This document shows positions 22,715-34,990 of a stretch of DNA of 64,000 nt, piece by piece. Under the pieces are notes generated by a model. That model saw nothing but the letters and a program-made list of their open reading frames with translations. It was not told the DNA's origin and did not search any database. The stretch is from Trematomus loennbergii (taxonomy: Eukaryota; Chordata; Actinopteri; Perciformes; Nototheniidae), in contig JAAOOA010000027.1 of the NCBI GenBank assembly GCA_012861695.1, positions 18,534,075 through 18,598,074 on the forward strand. The letters are read 5' to 3'. The translations under genes and the position numbers were made by a program. Within the stretch, counting starts at the first letter, position 1. Each line of letters starts with the position of its first letter.

Positions 22715-23220
22715 AGGGTTCACACACTTTTTCACCAATGATTTTCAATTACTTTTCCATGACCTTTACCTCATTTTCCATGACCAAAAATATTACTTTT
22801 TCTCAGCGGTACCACTGAAAATTGTTTATTTTAACATGGAACAGGAAAATAAGGTCTGCATATGAAACATGTTGTGCCTATCTAAAACAAATCAAATAGT
22901 AGGCTTACTAGCTTCTACGGGCTAAAGCAACTGTAGACTAGAGGGCGTGATTGTAAAAATCTCACCAGCAAAATACCTCGACAGTTAAATGCCATTTTAC
23001 GTTTCATTACTATACGATACAGTATTTATTACCATTATAGTATTAATATGTTGGCGATTAGATCAAATATAAATTATATTTATGCAACTTTAGTTACATT
23101 TCCATGACTTTTCCAAAACTTTGGGAAAAATATTGTTTTCCATAACTTTTCCAGGACCTGGAATTTGCATTTTGAATTTCCATGACTTTTCCAGGTTGTA
23201 ATGACCCTTACAAACCCTGT
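22715..23220. mobile_element. Non-autonomous inverted-repeat element beside D8
   Basis: It begins AGGGTTCACACACTTTTTC and ends CTTACAAACCCTG(T). Its core repeats CATGACTTTTCCA motifs. Block A shows the empty site just after D3 (CTGAACTAAAATACTC). The repeated AACTA at the borders suggests a short target duplication. Superfamily is not certain; hAT-like ends are possible. Confidence 0.7.
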
Positions 23221-23786
23221 AACTAAATACTCAATATCACTGTGCCTCAAGAAGAGAATCAGGTAATCCCCCCAAATCCCTTGAATCTAAAGCAAGGTGA
23301 TATTAAATGTACAAGTGGCAGTTTAAATTAAATATATGAGGAATTATGTTAAATATGTTTTTGTTTGAACATGAGAAAACAGGAAACACCTCAGAAAAAA
23401 GCTTGACCTACCAACATACAGTGTTAATAACACCTTTCTGCTGGGTTAACCCACACTTTGGACACCATGCCTGAATAAAATATCCCAGTTTGAAATATGA
23501 ATAATCCTGTCAGAGCCTTTTGATCTTACATGCTTGAGTAATTCTGCTTCTCATTTAATTAGGAGGATATTACACACTTTTGTTAGCACCATTCCCATAA
23601 TGTAAAGCCATTGTTCAGGTGTATATGCAACACGACAGATGAAAAAAGAAATATTAGAAAACTATTGCTCTGATGGTTCCTTTTACAAGATTAGATTATA
23701 AGATTACAAACACAGAGCAACATGTGTGTGTTGTCATGTCAGTCAGTGTACTGGGTGGAGTTTTTGTATGGAGTTGTATCACAGTG

Positions 23787-23803
23787 CTCTATATAGCGGC
23801 TCC
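23787..23803 (+). other. D segment D9 with both 12-RSS (23759-23831)
   Basis: Core and signals are the same as D4: CTCTATATAGCGGCTCC, left heptamer CACAGTG, right CACAGTG, 12-bp spacers. Confidence 0.93.
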
Positions 23804-24038
23804 CACAGTGATACATTGTGTGACAAAAACCTATTTCCACTGACTGAAGGGAATGCTGTGTATGATGCTGATGATACAAAAGACGGCTCAGAAGGTCGGA
23901 GTGCTTTCTGATGCCTGTATTTGTACAAAATAAACTCTTAAGATGAGTAAAGATGCTTAAGAAAAGATTAAGATACTAGTAGACACCATTTTGTGTTATC
24001 CAGAGGGAAATTGCTGTGCAGTAGTTGCTAATACAAAC

Positions 24039-24762
24039 TAGGGCTGGGCGGTATGACAAAAAACTCTCAGTATTTTTCCAAACTAGAACGGTATCACAGT
24101 GTATCATGGCATTTATTTATTTTTCAATGAGTGGAAATGTATTTACATTTATAAGTTGTGGCCACACACAAACACACCTGATCAGTGGTGGCCCTCATGA
24201 GTCTTATTAGGGGAAGGAATCAAAATGCATGAAACAGCTGCAAAATGTAAACCATTTTATTGTGCAAACTTTGCGTACCACATAACAACTAACAAGAAAA
24301 GCACTGTTTGAAAATGTAAACAAATCCCCCTTCCCTGAAACTGCACATTTGAATTATGATTGACCTTCAAACTTAGGTTCAGAATAAAAGAAGAAAGTGC
24401 AACGTAATAAACCTCGCTTCAAGCCAAGGTACACTACACAGACAATATTCAAGTATTTAAACAAATATAACTAGTGCAACTTGGCTGGCACTGCACTATT
24501 ATCCCTCAATAGAGACTTTAACACACTTTATTTAACAGTCAAAATGGCTACACTATGAACATCATAAAGGCACCAAAGCTGAACATTATCTACAGACTAG
24601 TGAGGCGACATTAAGGCTTTGGTAAAGCTTGTTGAGAATTGAGACATCTCAGACATTACACATTTTGTAACACTGCAACGGTATTGCGGTATATGAAAAA
24701 TTCACATCATACGGTATAAAGTTCACGGTATTAGGTATGAAACGGTATACCTCCCAGCACTA
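24039..24762. mobile_element. hAT-type inverted-repeat element in D block B
   Basis: Orthologous copy of the element at 19110-19841, with the same 8-bp duplication ATACAAAC at 24031-24038 and 24763-24770. Confidence 0.85.
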
Positions 24763-25058
24763 ATACAAACCATAAGAAAACAGAAAAATAAAAATATAAA
24801 TACAAATATATTCAATTGCAAAAGAAAGTTAAAAGTAAGGAATAGTCTAATCTACAAATATTATAGTAGTCATATGTTATATTGCACTTACGTCCCATTA
24901 ATGCTCATTAAGTCTCAACATGATATAAGTTGTTGTGGTTGAGTTGTAATGAAATGATAAAAAAAAAAGGAGTGCTGAAATATTGTGAATACTCCTGCCG
25001 AGTACAAAACATTGACCACATACACTGTCAGGTTTTTGTACGAGTATGTGGCACTGTG

Positions 25059-25072
25059 TGGAACGGGGGGGG
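25059..25072 (+). other. D segment D10 with both 12-RSS (25031-25100)
   Basis: Core TGGAACGGGGGGGG, counterpart of D5 with a shorter G run. Left: GGTTTTTGT, 12 bp, CACTGTG. Right: CACAGTG, 12 bp, ACAAAAACC. It is the complete D closest to J cluster 2, about 5.8 kb away. Confidence 0.93.
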
Positions 25073-25278
25073 CACAGTGCTATATGGCAATACAAAAACC
25101 TGTCCTAAACTGAACGGAGGCCCAGAGTCACTATGCCTAAAACCTTAGAAACCCACAAACCCCAGAAAAGCTGTTTTTGTCTTGCTATCATATCATATTT
25201 TTCAAAATCCCAAAACACCATTCATCACTCTCATCAGAAGCATGTGAATGTAATTTGTCCATAATCTTAATATAGATC

Positions 25279-26909
25279 AATTACTATATGTCTTAGTGGT
25301 GTTTGGTTGCAGACAGAATATTAACCATGCAACAAATAATGCAAAGGTTTTTGTATATGCCACATATAAGTATGTGGCACTAGGTATGCAGCAACAGCAA
25401 TAATGATATCAACAATTATATATTCACATACTGAAAAACTAAAAGAGAAAAAAGGTGGGCCTACTTACAAATTACAGTTTAAAGTATGTTTTTAACTTGA
25501 TGAATGGTCACAACGCAAGGATCTAACATGTATTTGATGAGAAAATGAACTGCTAACTGCTACCCATAACTTTAAATGTTCTATACAAACACACACATAC
25601 ACTCAAAACAGTTAGACTAAGTAACAGACACTATCAAAAGAGAAATGAAAATGTGGGTACTTTTTGGACTTCCTTGCTGGTTAATATTTATGTAACACAG
25701 AGGAAACAATCTTTACCACAGCGGTGTTTCCTCATCCAGTCAACAAACTGAACGTTTAGACTGAAAGCCAAGGGCTCAGAAACCAGCCCTGATAAGACAT
25801 GATAATACTTAACGCAAAAGCATGCCAGAAAAATTGTGTGTTTTATGTTTCAAGATTAAAATAATTATTGAATCAAGCAATTCCATTCTAATAGATAACA
25901 TTTGTCTTAGCCAGTACCGTTGAAAAGTATTTACTTATTAGTATTAATTTACTTATAGTATTAGACTTTGTGACTTTGTCTATCACAGAATAAACATTTA
26001 AAAACATTTGAAGGGTTTTAGGATTTCATGCAATTTAGTCTAACTAGGTAAGATAAGGTTAGTACAGACCAGAGCAGCATCAAGGAATCAGCCCCTTTTT
26101 GTGGGAAGAAATGTCTCGGTGACGTTAGCTACAGGACTACTAGTGAGGACGCGTGTGAACTGCGAGCGCCGGAGCCTGTGGCGCGTTACACTATTGCGCC
26201 ACATAAGCGCATAAAGGTGCACGCATTTGCGCTTCAGATGAGGCTCCCTCTGCAAGATTAGGGCCCCTCCGTGAGGCCCCCTCCACGAGGTGAGGCCCCC
26301 TCCACGAGGTGAGGCCCCACGGCGGCCCTGTGTGTAACCATTAACCAATAACTAACCAAGGTAACCCCCCCCCCCCCCCCACCTTATCACCTGAATCTCC
26401 TCATAGAGCACCATTGTGTTCTTTTTAACCAAATATCTCTCAGAGGGGCGTGGGGAGTGGCTCCTTATTTTCATCTAAAGTAATAAACAGAGAATCAGCA
26501 CTTTGAAACAGGGCTGAAACAGAGGGGTTTATGGGATGCTACAATGATCTGTTGGGTGTTTGGAGCCAAACACTTCAGAGACATGTTGTGTATATATCTG
26601 AGACCTATAATATATTGATGAAAAACAGTATGATAGGGGACCTTTAATATAATATGGGATACACACTGTTAATGGCAACATTATTCTGGGGACACTGACA
26701 GAGTGCTAATGGGGACATCTATGGCTCAGAATGTAGATATTTGTCCGAGGGCATGGTACATTATGTTTGCAAATATTTAGTCAAAAAAAGTAGAAAAAAT
26801 AGGAACTTTGACCAGGTAGATGACATGTCGATCAACAAAATCTTTACAATTCACCAGAGATCAAAAGAATATATAAAGTCAAAGCCACTCAAAACCATAA
26901 TATCAATCG
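25279..26909. other. Junction between D cluster and unit 2, and unit 2 leader
   Basis: Apart from the decayed D, no gene is seen. From 25752 on, the sequence matches 1-1164, including the GAGGCCCC repeats and the C homopolymer near 26366-26380. Confidence 0.6.
25346..25420 (+). pseudogene. Decayed D segment
   Basis: A perfect left nonamer GGTTTTTGT (25346-25354) is followed by sequence like that of D5/D10 (AAGTATGTGGCACTAGG). The spacer is too long, the heptamer is degraded, and no right RSS is recognisable. Confidence 0.55.
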
Positions 26910-28842
26910 CACACTATATACAAAAAAGTATTACGACACTCCTCTTAATCATTGAATTCTGTTTCATTCATCCCATTGCCACAGGTGTATAAAATCAAGC
27001 ACCTAGCCATGCAGTCTGCCTTTACAAACATTTGTGAAAGAATGGGTCGTTCTAAAGAGCTCACTGAATTCAAACGTGGTTCTGTAATAGGATGCCACCG
27101 TTGCAACAAGTCAGTCGTGAAATGTCTTCTCTCCTTGATATTCTACAATCAACTGTAAGTGGTATTTTTGCAAAGTGAAAACGTTTAGGAACCACAGCAA
27201 CGCAGCAACGAAGTGTAAGACCACGGAAAGTTACGGAGAGGGTCGCCGAGTGCTGAGGCGCATACTGCGTAAAAGCAGAGCTCTTCTGACTCAATAACTG
27301 CAGAGTTCCAAACCAGCTCTGGCATTAATATCAGCACCAAAACTGTGCGCCGGGAGCTTCATGGCATGGGTTGTCATGGCCGAGCAACTGCATGCAAGCC
27401 TTACATCTCCAAGCACAAATCCAAGCGTTGGATGGATGGTGTAAGCACCACTGGACTCTGGAGCAGTGGAAACTGGCATGACTGTGCCCAAAGCAAGGTC
27501 CATTAAGGCAGTGGTTCCCAAAGTGGGGGGCGCAGAGGCATGACAGGGGGGGCGGCGCGCGAGAGACCAGGAGGAAAAATGGTTATTAAAAAAAATAAAA
27601 ATAATCATAATTTGAAAAATTATTGATTCGAAAATAATATGATACAGTACAGTACTATTACGTCTGGGTCTCTGTGTTTCATTAAAGCTCGGCTCTGTGT
27701 GTGTGTGGAACGAGCCATTTTGTGTGCGTGCGCGAGCGAGAGAGAGAGAGCGCACCGGTAGGCTACCGGAGATCGTTGTTGTTAGCTTCTGGTGCTAGTG
27801 AGCTACGCTAACGGATATAAGGAGTTTTTTCAACAACAACGTGTGGAGGAGAGTCCTCTCCTGTCAGACTGAGAGACTCAGTGAGCTAAAGGACTCTCTC
27901 AGTGTATCTCAGTGGGTCTCAAATGTTTTGGTCACCATTAATGTAAACAATTATTTCCGAGGCACACGTTTATATGATCATTATAGTTATACAAAAATAA
28001 GCGAATAAATGAAAAACAGGTATGAAATACTATATGACAGTAAAAAAGAAGAAAGTTTAAAAGGATGATTTGTAAATATCCATAAAGAAAAAGTTAATCT
28101 GTTTACAGTTCTGTTTCATATGGGTGTTGAAAGAGGTATCCATAGATCTCTTCATTTTGCTCTCAAAGTGCACCAGATTGATGCATTTAACTTCAATATT
28201 TAAAAATAAATCTTCCACTTTACCCCTGCTTACACCTATATGCCGTGAGCTGATTATCGAGCCTTCCTTGTAACAGTCGCGGGTACACTGGGTATATGCG
28301 TGGGGAGTGTTGCAGTAGAAAATTCCACTGTAGCGCCCGGTACATTAATGGAAACCCTAAATGTTTGAGCACCCTCTATGAAACGTCAAGATACCCACAC
28401 AGCACCCCCAAAATAAATCTCTGGCGCACCACTGAGCCTGACTTGTGTTGGGGGGCCCGACTTTTTATTTTCTCCAAAGGGGCGCCTGACAGAAAAAGTT
28501 TGAGAACCACTGCATTAAGGCATGGTTGGATGAGTTTGGTGTGGAATAATTGACTGACTCGCACAGAGCCCTGACCTCAACCCCATTAAACACCTTGGGA
28601 AGAACTAGAACGGAGAGCCAGGTCCTCTCGTTCAACATCAGTGTCTGACTTCACAAATGCTCTTCTCGATGAATGGGCAAAAATTCCCACGGAGACAGTC
28701 CAAAATCTTGTAGAAAGCCTTCCCAGAAGAGTGGAAGCTGTTATAGCTGCAAAGGGGATTCCTAAGAATTTGGAATGGGATGTCATAAAGCTCCTGTAGG
28801 TGTAAAGTGCATGTGGCCCAATACTTTTGTCTATATAGTGTA
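26910..28842 (+). mobile_element. Degenerate Tc1-like transposon, unit 2
   Basis: Copy of the element at 1165-3103 with the same internal loss and nested hAT element. The transposase pieces carry additional single-base indels. Confidence 0.85.
27509..28512. mobile_element. Non-autonomous hAT-like element nested in Tc1, unit 2
   Basis: Copy of 1767-2772, with the same 8-bp duplication CATTAAGG at 27501-27508 and 28513-28520. Confidence 0.85.
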
Positions 28843-29233
28843 TGTCGAAGCTAGACTATAGAAGAAAGGTTGGGGGAACACAAAATGAAGTAGGATTGAT
28901 AGTCTTGGGACCGTGGATGTCAGGTCAAAAATCCATTCAATGACTGACAAGTTGTCAGGACAAAAAGTGGTGGACCAACGGAACAACAGACCATTATTGC
29001 CATCCATAGGACCACACCGCCACTGTGGCTTAGAACAAACACTAAATCAAAGATCTGCAACCCACCTCACAAGTTGCTGCATATGTAGGTCTGGGACAAA
29101 GTGTGGTCTAATGTTAAGTTTTCAAAAACTAAGCTTAACTCTCTTGAGGCTCTGTGTTTTGTTTTGATAAGTTCTACAATACTTGTTTAAATTGGCTACT
29201 TGTGCACTATAGAACTACTCATTGCCTTTTGCG

Positions 29234-29446
29234 TAAAGCTGCATTCACATTTAATTTCTACAGTTACCTCCCGGGGTTCGCGCCGCTTAGCACAGCTGTC
29301 ATCTGATTGGTTGCACATAAAAAGGTCAGTGAACAAAGTCAACATAATTTGAATTTGACAATGTCGAGCACCACATTTCCCATAGAAACAAAACGGCAAC
29401 GTCCGCGCCGAGACGTTTTGCCGCTTTTCATGTTAATGCAGCTTTA
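29234..29446. mobile_element. Short inverted-repeat element (MITE-like), unit 2
   Basis: Copy of 3495-3707 with identical terminal repeats. From here to 30860 the sequence is noncoding spacer, as in unit 1. Confidence 0.65.
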
Positions 29447-30898
29447 AGATGGGTGTGGCAATTTGAATGATAAAAGATTAGGTATTTAGTGCTTTAAGGT
29501 TTAAACGTTTCAAACTCTCATAAAGACCCAACTGTGTGTGTCAGTACAGATACATACACTACAACTTTTCTGTGTCTGTCGTCATACAACTGCAACTTTA
29601 GAAAAACGGAATTGAAAAGTGGAGGAACGACTATTTGTGGGGGAAACTTCTGTGTAGCAATGCAGGAGGAGTCACCGACTCAGGAAGGAGACACGGGGAG
29701 AGCTGGAGCTTTGATGTCAAACACTGATGGTTTATTTAGGAGCTTCGGCCGGAGAATTCACAAAACAAGTCAAAGGGTCAGAGGTTCTGACTTCACGGTT
29801 GAGTTGCCATGTCAATTCTGAAGAACTCTACCCCAGACCCATGTATTTAGCTAGTTCAGAGAGAATAATCAACATTGTGCACAACAAGATAGAATGATAA
29901 CACCTCTATCAGCTGACGCCAACAGGCAGGAACAGGGAGACAAAACACTGAGAGCAAAGCAGCCAAGGTTACAGGTGCGTGTGCTCAGTCAGGACAGTAT
30001 GAACTGATGAACTGGGTCAAAGTTATGGGCCTTGGAAAATATTTCCCCAACACTATTTACCTCTAGATTATTGCTTCAGATTGAACAACACATTGACATA
30101 AGTAAACATGAATGTCATATTAAAGCGTAACCATGAAGTAAACACCACCATTGGAATTGTATTATGAGATTGAATAAAATAACTTTTTACTCAAATAGTA
30201 CACCAAGCATCCTGTGAACACAATGTTGGAACCTGCTTTTAACCTCCTAAACGCATTTTCTCAAATGACATCATACATTTCTCAGTTTAGCTGTAACCGT
30301 TTACATTAAGTGTGTCTTTTTTAATTCTTCACCTTCCAGCCAGTACACTATCAAAATTAGGAGTATGGACTTACAATTAAACATCTCTATTTTGCTTTGA
30401 TCAAATTAAACCTGATAATAATGTGACTTGAAACGTTGAATGTTTCAGTGAAAATAAACACTAGCTGCATGGAAGGTTAGAAATGCAATCCTTACATGTG
30501 TAAAATGTTAAACACTAACATGTACACAAGGCTTGTAAGCTAGTTATTGGACTAAAACACAAGATATCTTTAAGACGGACAGTAAGTCTGTGTTTATAAT
30601 AGATCAAGTTACAACGAATACACATTTTTAAACTTCAATTGTGAAAATGTGGACAAGCTCTATAACCATTGCTTCAGGAGCTGGAGGGTCTGATAAAGAG
30701 GAAGTGTTCACTAAACGTTGGCAAAACACACATAATTTTATATAACCCAGACCACAGGAAATGCATATCTCAAGGGAAGTGCTTAATAAATAGTACAGTG
30801 GGCATTGCTTCATCAGTTGAGACTAACATGAATGCTTTTCTTGGTTTAATATCATTTGAAGTATTTGTATTAGAAGCAGATTGTTATATATCACTGTG

Positions 30899-30948
30899 AC
30901 GGATACTTTGACTACTGGGGAAAGGAACACAAGTCGCAGTGACTTCTG
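30899..30948 (+). pseudogene. J segment 1, unit 2 (frameshifted)
   Basis: As J1 of unit 1 but with four G instead of five after TACT. The WGKG frame is lost at the bulge and a stop follows. RSS (heptamer 30892-30898) and donor are unchanged. The one-base change lies in a homopolymer, so assembly error is possible. Confidence 0.8.
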
Positions 30949-31182
30949 GTGAGTAATAATTTAATATATATATCAAGTGAAGACAATTCAATTTCTTTCA
31001 GGTTTATTGTTGCATTTTTCTATATTCTAACTCTGCTCATAAATAACATTAATCTGGAGCAAAAACAATATCACGGTGAATGTTAGGTATAAAGTAATTT
31101 ACTGAATAGGTACCGTCATTTATTAGATAATAGTAGCTATAAAATATTTTTGTACTAAGATCTATTGAAACATATCACTGTG

Positions 31183-31233
31183 ACGACTACTTTGACTACT
31201 GGGGAAAAGGAACAATGGTGACCGTCACAACAG
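31183..31233 (+). CDS. J segment 2, unit 2
   Basis: Same coding sequence as J2 of unit 1 (DYFDYWGKGTMVTVTT), same heptamer and donor. Confidence 0.95.
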
Positions 31234-31373
31234 GTAACAAAAGCTTTTATGGTCTTTATATTGAAAATGTAATAATTACTCAATTGAATATATCATATTT
31301 AGATTCGGGAGCACCAAATGCATCTTAAGGTGCTCATTTTTGTACGTTAGATGTGTTGACACATTACACTGTG

Positions 31374-31426
31374 CTACGGTGCTTTTGACTACTGGGGTAA
31401 AGGCACAATGGTTACAGTCACATCAG
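31374..31426 (+). CDS. J segment 3, unit 2
   Basis: Same coding sequence as J3 of unit 1 (YGAFDYWGKGTMVTVTS), heptamer CACTGTG directly upstream. Confidence 0.95.
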
Positions 31427-31705
31427 GTAAGGCACTCCTTATTTTTCTTTCTCTAATATATTTAAATCTCAACGTAAATAAATTGGTAGTTAAAAAAAAA
31501 AGGAATTTCTGACACCATGCAATTCATTCAATTCTGGGATACTGTAAGTGTTAAAATCAATAGACTCAATTCAAAATGTTGAAAATCATGTTTAGTTCTC
31601 TTTTCTGAGTCCTTGTTTGAAAACGCCCAGGTAAATGTTTTTCAGAGGGTAGATTGTCAGGGAACAGGTTTTTGTATGCAGTGGTTGATAACTTGTTGAA
31701 CTGTG

Positions 31706-31756
31706 ACTACGCTTTTGACTACTGGGGAAAAGGCACAATGGTCACCGTCAGCTCAG
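31706..31756 (+). CDS. J segment 4, unit 2
   Basis: Same coding sequence as J4 of unit 1 (YAFDYWGKGTMVTVSS), with the perfect nonamer and the AACTGTG heptamer. Confidence 0.95.
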
Positions 31757-32062
31757 GTATGTCATTTTAATATTTCCAATTAGAGAATTCAATTCCTAAT
31801 CATCTAACTAAAATATATATTGTCATTTTCATGTAGTCACAACTATTGGTCAGTTTTAAAACAGCCAAAATTCCTTTGCAGCCTGATAGAGAATCTGAGA
31901 AAAGCTTTACATGATTTAGTTCAGTTGTAAAGCAAGTCTAGCAACAGGTGTATATTTGAGCTTGATTGTAACTGCCGTAACACACAAATTGTGTGACATT
32001 AAGTAAGGGACATTAAAGTAATGAGTTTTTGTGAGAAGTGTCAGTTGACTCTCATGACTGTG

Positions 32063-32116
32063 ACAACTGGGCTTTCGACTACTGGGGAAAAGGCACTATG
32101 GTAACAGTGTCCTCAG
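32063..32116 (+). CDS. J segment 5, unit 2
   Basis: Same coding sequence as J5 of unit 1 (NWAFDYWGKGTMVTVSS), heptamer GACTGTG. Confidence 0.95.
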
Positions 32117-32405
32117 GTAAGAATTGTACCATTTAAAGTCTACAACACGGTGTTTTTCAGACTGCACAATATCATGTAAAGTTATTTTTTAGCATGTGAA
32201 GTCTAACTTAAAAAATAAAGCTTTGAATACACAGTCAGTGATATTCTCAGTAGGACACAATGGTGGATATTTGCGGTAACTGTAGCTTGGGTTAGCAAGC
32301 GGATTTAATAATATAGTGTGATTAATAGAAAATGAAGTCAAATCTTTCCGCTCGCCATTAGATGTAGCCTTATAATACTAACAGCTAAGTAGATTCAGCA
32401 CTGTG

Positions 32406-32461
32406 CTACTACGAAGCGTTTGATTACTGGGGAAAGGGTACAACGGTAACTGTTTCATCAG
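32406..32461 (+). CDS. J segment 6, unit 2
   Basis: Same coding sequence as J6 of unit 1 (YYEAFDYWGKGTTVTVSS). Heptamer CACTGTG is present and the nonamer is poor, as in unit 1. Confidence 0.93.
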
Positions 32462-32728
32462 GTAAGAATACTTTCTTATTTCATACATAACCGCTAAATT
32501 TGAGATTAAGAAATGGATGGTTAGTGACTTTAAATGTTCATCCATTTAACTCAAAAAGTTATTTAATTGAGGTAGGTTAACCTGTTAACACACTCACTTT
32601 CTCATGTTTATCTTCATCCATCATGTGTCTTACTTAAACAAATCTAAAATGATGAATTTCAGACTGATATCAATAAAAAATATCTATTTGTACTCTTTCT
32701 TCCCCATGCTTGGACATAATTCAACAAG

Positions 32729-32752
32729 ATCCTTCATGTCCAGAGACTAAAG
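32729..32752 (+). CDS. ight: 24-nt hinge-like mini-exon, unit 2
   Basis: Identical to 6989-7012, including the AG and GT borders; reads DPSCPETK in phase 1. Because the units are nearly identical overall, conservation here adds little independent support. Confidence 0.5.
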
Positions 32753-32878
32753 GTAAAGAGCTACTACTGTCATTACATAATACTGTTTTACTGTAATTAA
32801 TAGTATACATTATACTCAAATATAAGAGATCTACTGTTTGTATTTATTGATTTATTTCTGTTGATCTTGTTTCTGTAG

Positions 32879-34104
32879 CTAACATCACGATGAAACTGAA
32901 CAAATCAAGTCCCAAAGAAATGTTCAACAACAACCAGGCATGGTTCGATTGTGTCATTAGTGGAGAGGAGACCACTGTCGATCAATTTCAAATCACTGGC
33001 AAGTCAATGGAGCAATTTGGACCACCAGCGAGCAAGGAAGATCGGGAGGAATAAAAACCAGCACAATGAGGCTCAGGCCCCGCTCACACGAGGCCGTTTG
33101 CGTTTTATGCACAGTATTCGTATTCAAAAAAGTCTTCCGTTCACATGCATTTGTTTCATTTAACGTGTCTGTTCAAACGAGGCCGCTGGAAACTCTGTAG
33201 TACATATGCTGGGACTGTAAGTGGCGCTGTAACTTCCGTCAATATACACCAAAAGCCCGAAGAAGAGCAGCCCCGCAGCAATGTTGCCATGGCTACCCTT
33301 CTGTTTAAGCCCTGAAACTGAAACTGAAACTGAAAGAAACCGAATCTGTTGTTGCTGATGGTTGTGGTAGAGGAGCTGTATATTTTTGCACTAATATCTG
33401 TAGCATGGTCAGTAGCAGTAGCACTAGCAGTAGCTACTGACAGGAGGAAGTCAGTGTGTGTGGCGATTGCTGGTATTCAGCGGAATATAGTAATTTCCTC
33501 AGCATGGATGCAAATGCAACGGGAAGTTAACTGAAAGAAACCAAGAAGCACGTCTCTGTGGATATTGCATTGAGAGGACGGCTCAGAAAGAGAGATATTC
33601 TCTACAAACACCGGGTGAGATGCACCTTTGTCAATATAATGGATCAATGCATGAAATCTGACTCTGTTTATTTGTTTAAGGAGTATATTGGGCGTTAACA
33701 ATTCTGGTTTGCCTTTTATAATATTATTTCATTCAAGAACCCTTGTGCGTTTAATTAACACAGCTATTTTTGATAGTTGCTAGTACAGCAGTGAGCAGGA
33801 GAGGCGGGGCTATCCTATTTTTCCAGGCAATATTCGTATAGAGGCGATTAAACGGACTCGGTTGACCCCCAGAGCGTTTCGTTTGCAAATCTATCCACCT
33901 TGGGACCCGTTATCGTTTGTGTGGTCAGTTTCTATCGGCCTCGTCTAAATAATAGGGCTATACGCACGCGAAACTATGCAGATACAAGCCGTTTTCTCCT
34001 CGTGTAAACGGCGCCTCAGTCTCCATGAGAGCCTCAGTAATGTGCGCTGTTCTGCCTCTAAAGATGATGTGACAGTTTTTGAAGATCTGCCTCCCCCAAA
34101 ATAG
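32879..34104 (+). pseudogene. ight: IgT CH3-like exon, unit 2, split by an insertion
   Basis: Same exon as 7139-7423 but disrupted three ways. One T is missing in the ACTTGG that encodes the core tryptophan (near 32996). A 938-bp element is inserted at 33077. One C is missing in the C run near the donor, bringing a TAG into frame at the exon end. The insertion is too long and well bounded to be a read error, so this exon is very likely non-functional unless skipped. If it is skipped, the phase-1 borders would allow a J or hinge to CH4 joining. Confidence 0.9.
33077..34014. mobile_element. 938-bp inverted-repeat element inserted in CH3, unit 2
   Basis: Left end GCCCCGCTCACACGAGGCCG and right end GTGTAAACGGCGC form imperfect inverted repeats. 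CTCAG is duplicated on both sides (33072-33076, 34015-34019). Unit 1 shows the empty site (AGGCTCAGTCTCC near 7331-7343). No transposase was recognised. The insertion happened after the 25.75-kb duplication or was lost from unit 1. Confidence 0.85.
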
Positions 34105-34212
34105 GTTTGTACACAGCCTGATTGGTATAACAGCAGCTAACTCACTGACATGTCATATTGTATGTAATATCTTAAATCTGAACCTCAATGGTAAACCTAG
34201 TCTCTCTTTTAG

Positions 34213-34560
34213 ATGGAAAGGAGCCAAAAGTAACAGTCCACATCGTCCCAGAGGAGCACATCGATGCAAACCCATCCGAGGTCACTTGGTGTGGCTGGTC
34301 GTCAGTAGTGTGGAGCAGAATTACTACATTGCATGGCTGAACATATTGGACAAAACACCCCAATCTACCAAGATGGCATCGACTTCCCCCCTCAGAATAC
34401 TGACAAAGGCTACTTTGTTACAAGTATTTACACCACCAACAAGACAAAGTGGCAAAATCAAATGTTCTCTTGCAACGTCTGGCCTGCTGGCGTCAAAAAG
34501 CCAATGATAACCAGAACCGTGTCTAACTCAATCAATAACTCCATTGAATGTAAGAAATAG
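34213..34560 (+). pseudogene. ight: IgT CH4-like exon with secretory tail, unit 2 (frame broken)
   Basis: Same exon as 7528-7874, ending in TAG at 34558-34560. This copy keeps the bases missing in unit 1 (HIVPEEHIDA; FPPQNTD) but lacks one base near 34286 (before the first core cysteine) and one G near 34335 (IAW). The breaks differ from those of unit 1. Either both are decaying, or the assembly has homopolymer errors. Confidence 0.8.
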
Positions 34561-34990
34561 TAGATTCAACTTTTAGTGTGCTATTTTGTGCTATTGTGTT
34601 GTTCTGTCTCTATGTACTCTCTGTCACGACAAGCTGTCTTGTGATTGTAACAATAACAGTTAACATGTCGATTCACTTGTGTTTGTCATAATACTTTGTT
34701 AAATGTTGTCTCTGTCAAATTGTCCGACTGCTTTAAAAGTGTGCTGACTGTTTCAAATAAATGTTGCATGGAGAAACTTTTGTTACATGAATTACTTAAT
34801 ATTGTTTAACTATCTTTGGACGAGTAGTTTTAAGTGATGCCTTACAACACACTGCACCGTTCAACTGGATTAACGTCCACATATTGAGCAAAGTGGATGA
34901 GGCTTGACTCCAGTTTATGATGCAAGATCATGATCCAAGAGAGAAAAATGCATCATGTTACCTTTAATAAATACACCTTCCTCTTCTTAG

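Larger units (their letters stand above)
20479..25278 (+). repeat. D block B (five D segments, enlarged by insertions)
   Basis: Second copy of D block A. It is longer because of a LINE fragment (21497-22379), an inverted-repeat element (22715-23220) and about 350 bp near 23307-23655 that block A lacks. Block A shows the empty sites of the first two, so these inserted after the block duplicated. Confidence 0.9.
1..25751 (+). repeat. IgT module, tandem unit 1
   Basis: The sequence at 1 reappears at 25752 and then runs collinearly with very few differences for almost 19 kb. The unit holds leader transposons, six J segments, a tau constant region, a kinase/SGNH gene and a D cluster, in that order on the + strand. 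Most differences between units are single-base length changes, plus one 938-bp insertion in unit 2 and a change in minisatellite copy number. The left end may extend beyond the window. Confidence 0.95.
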
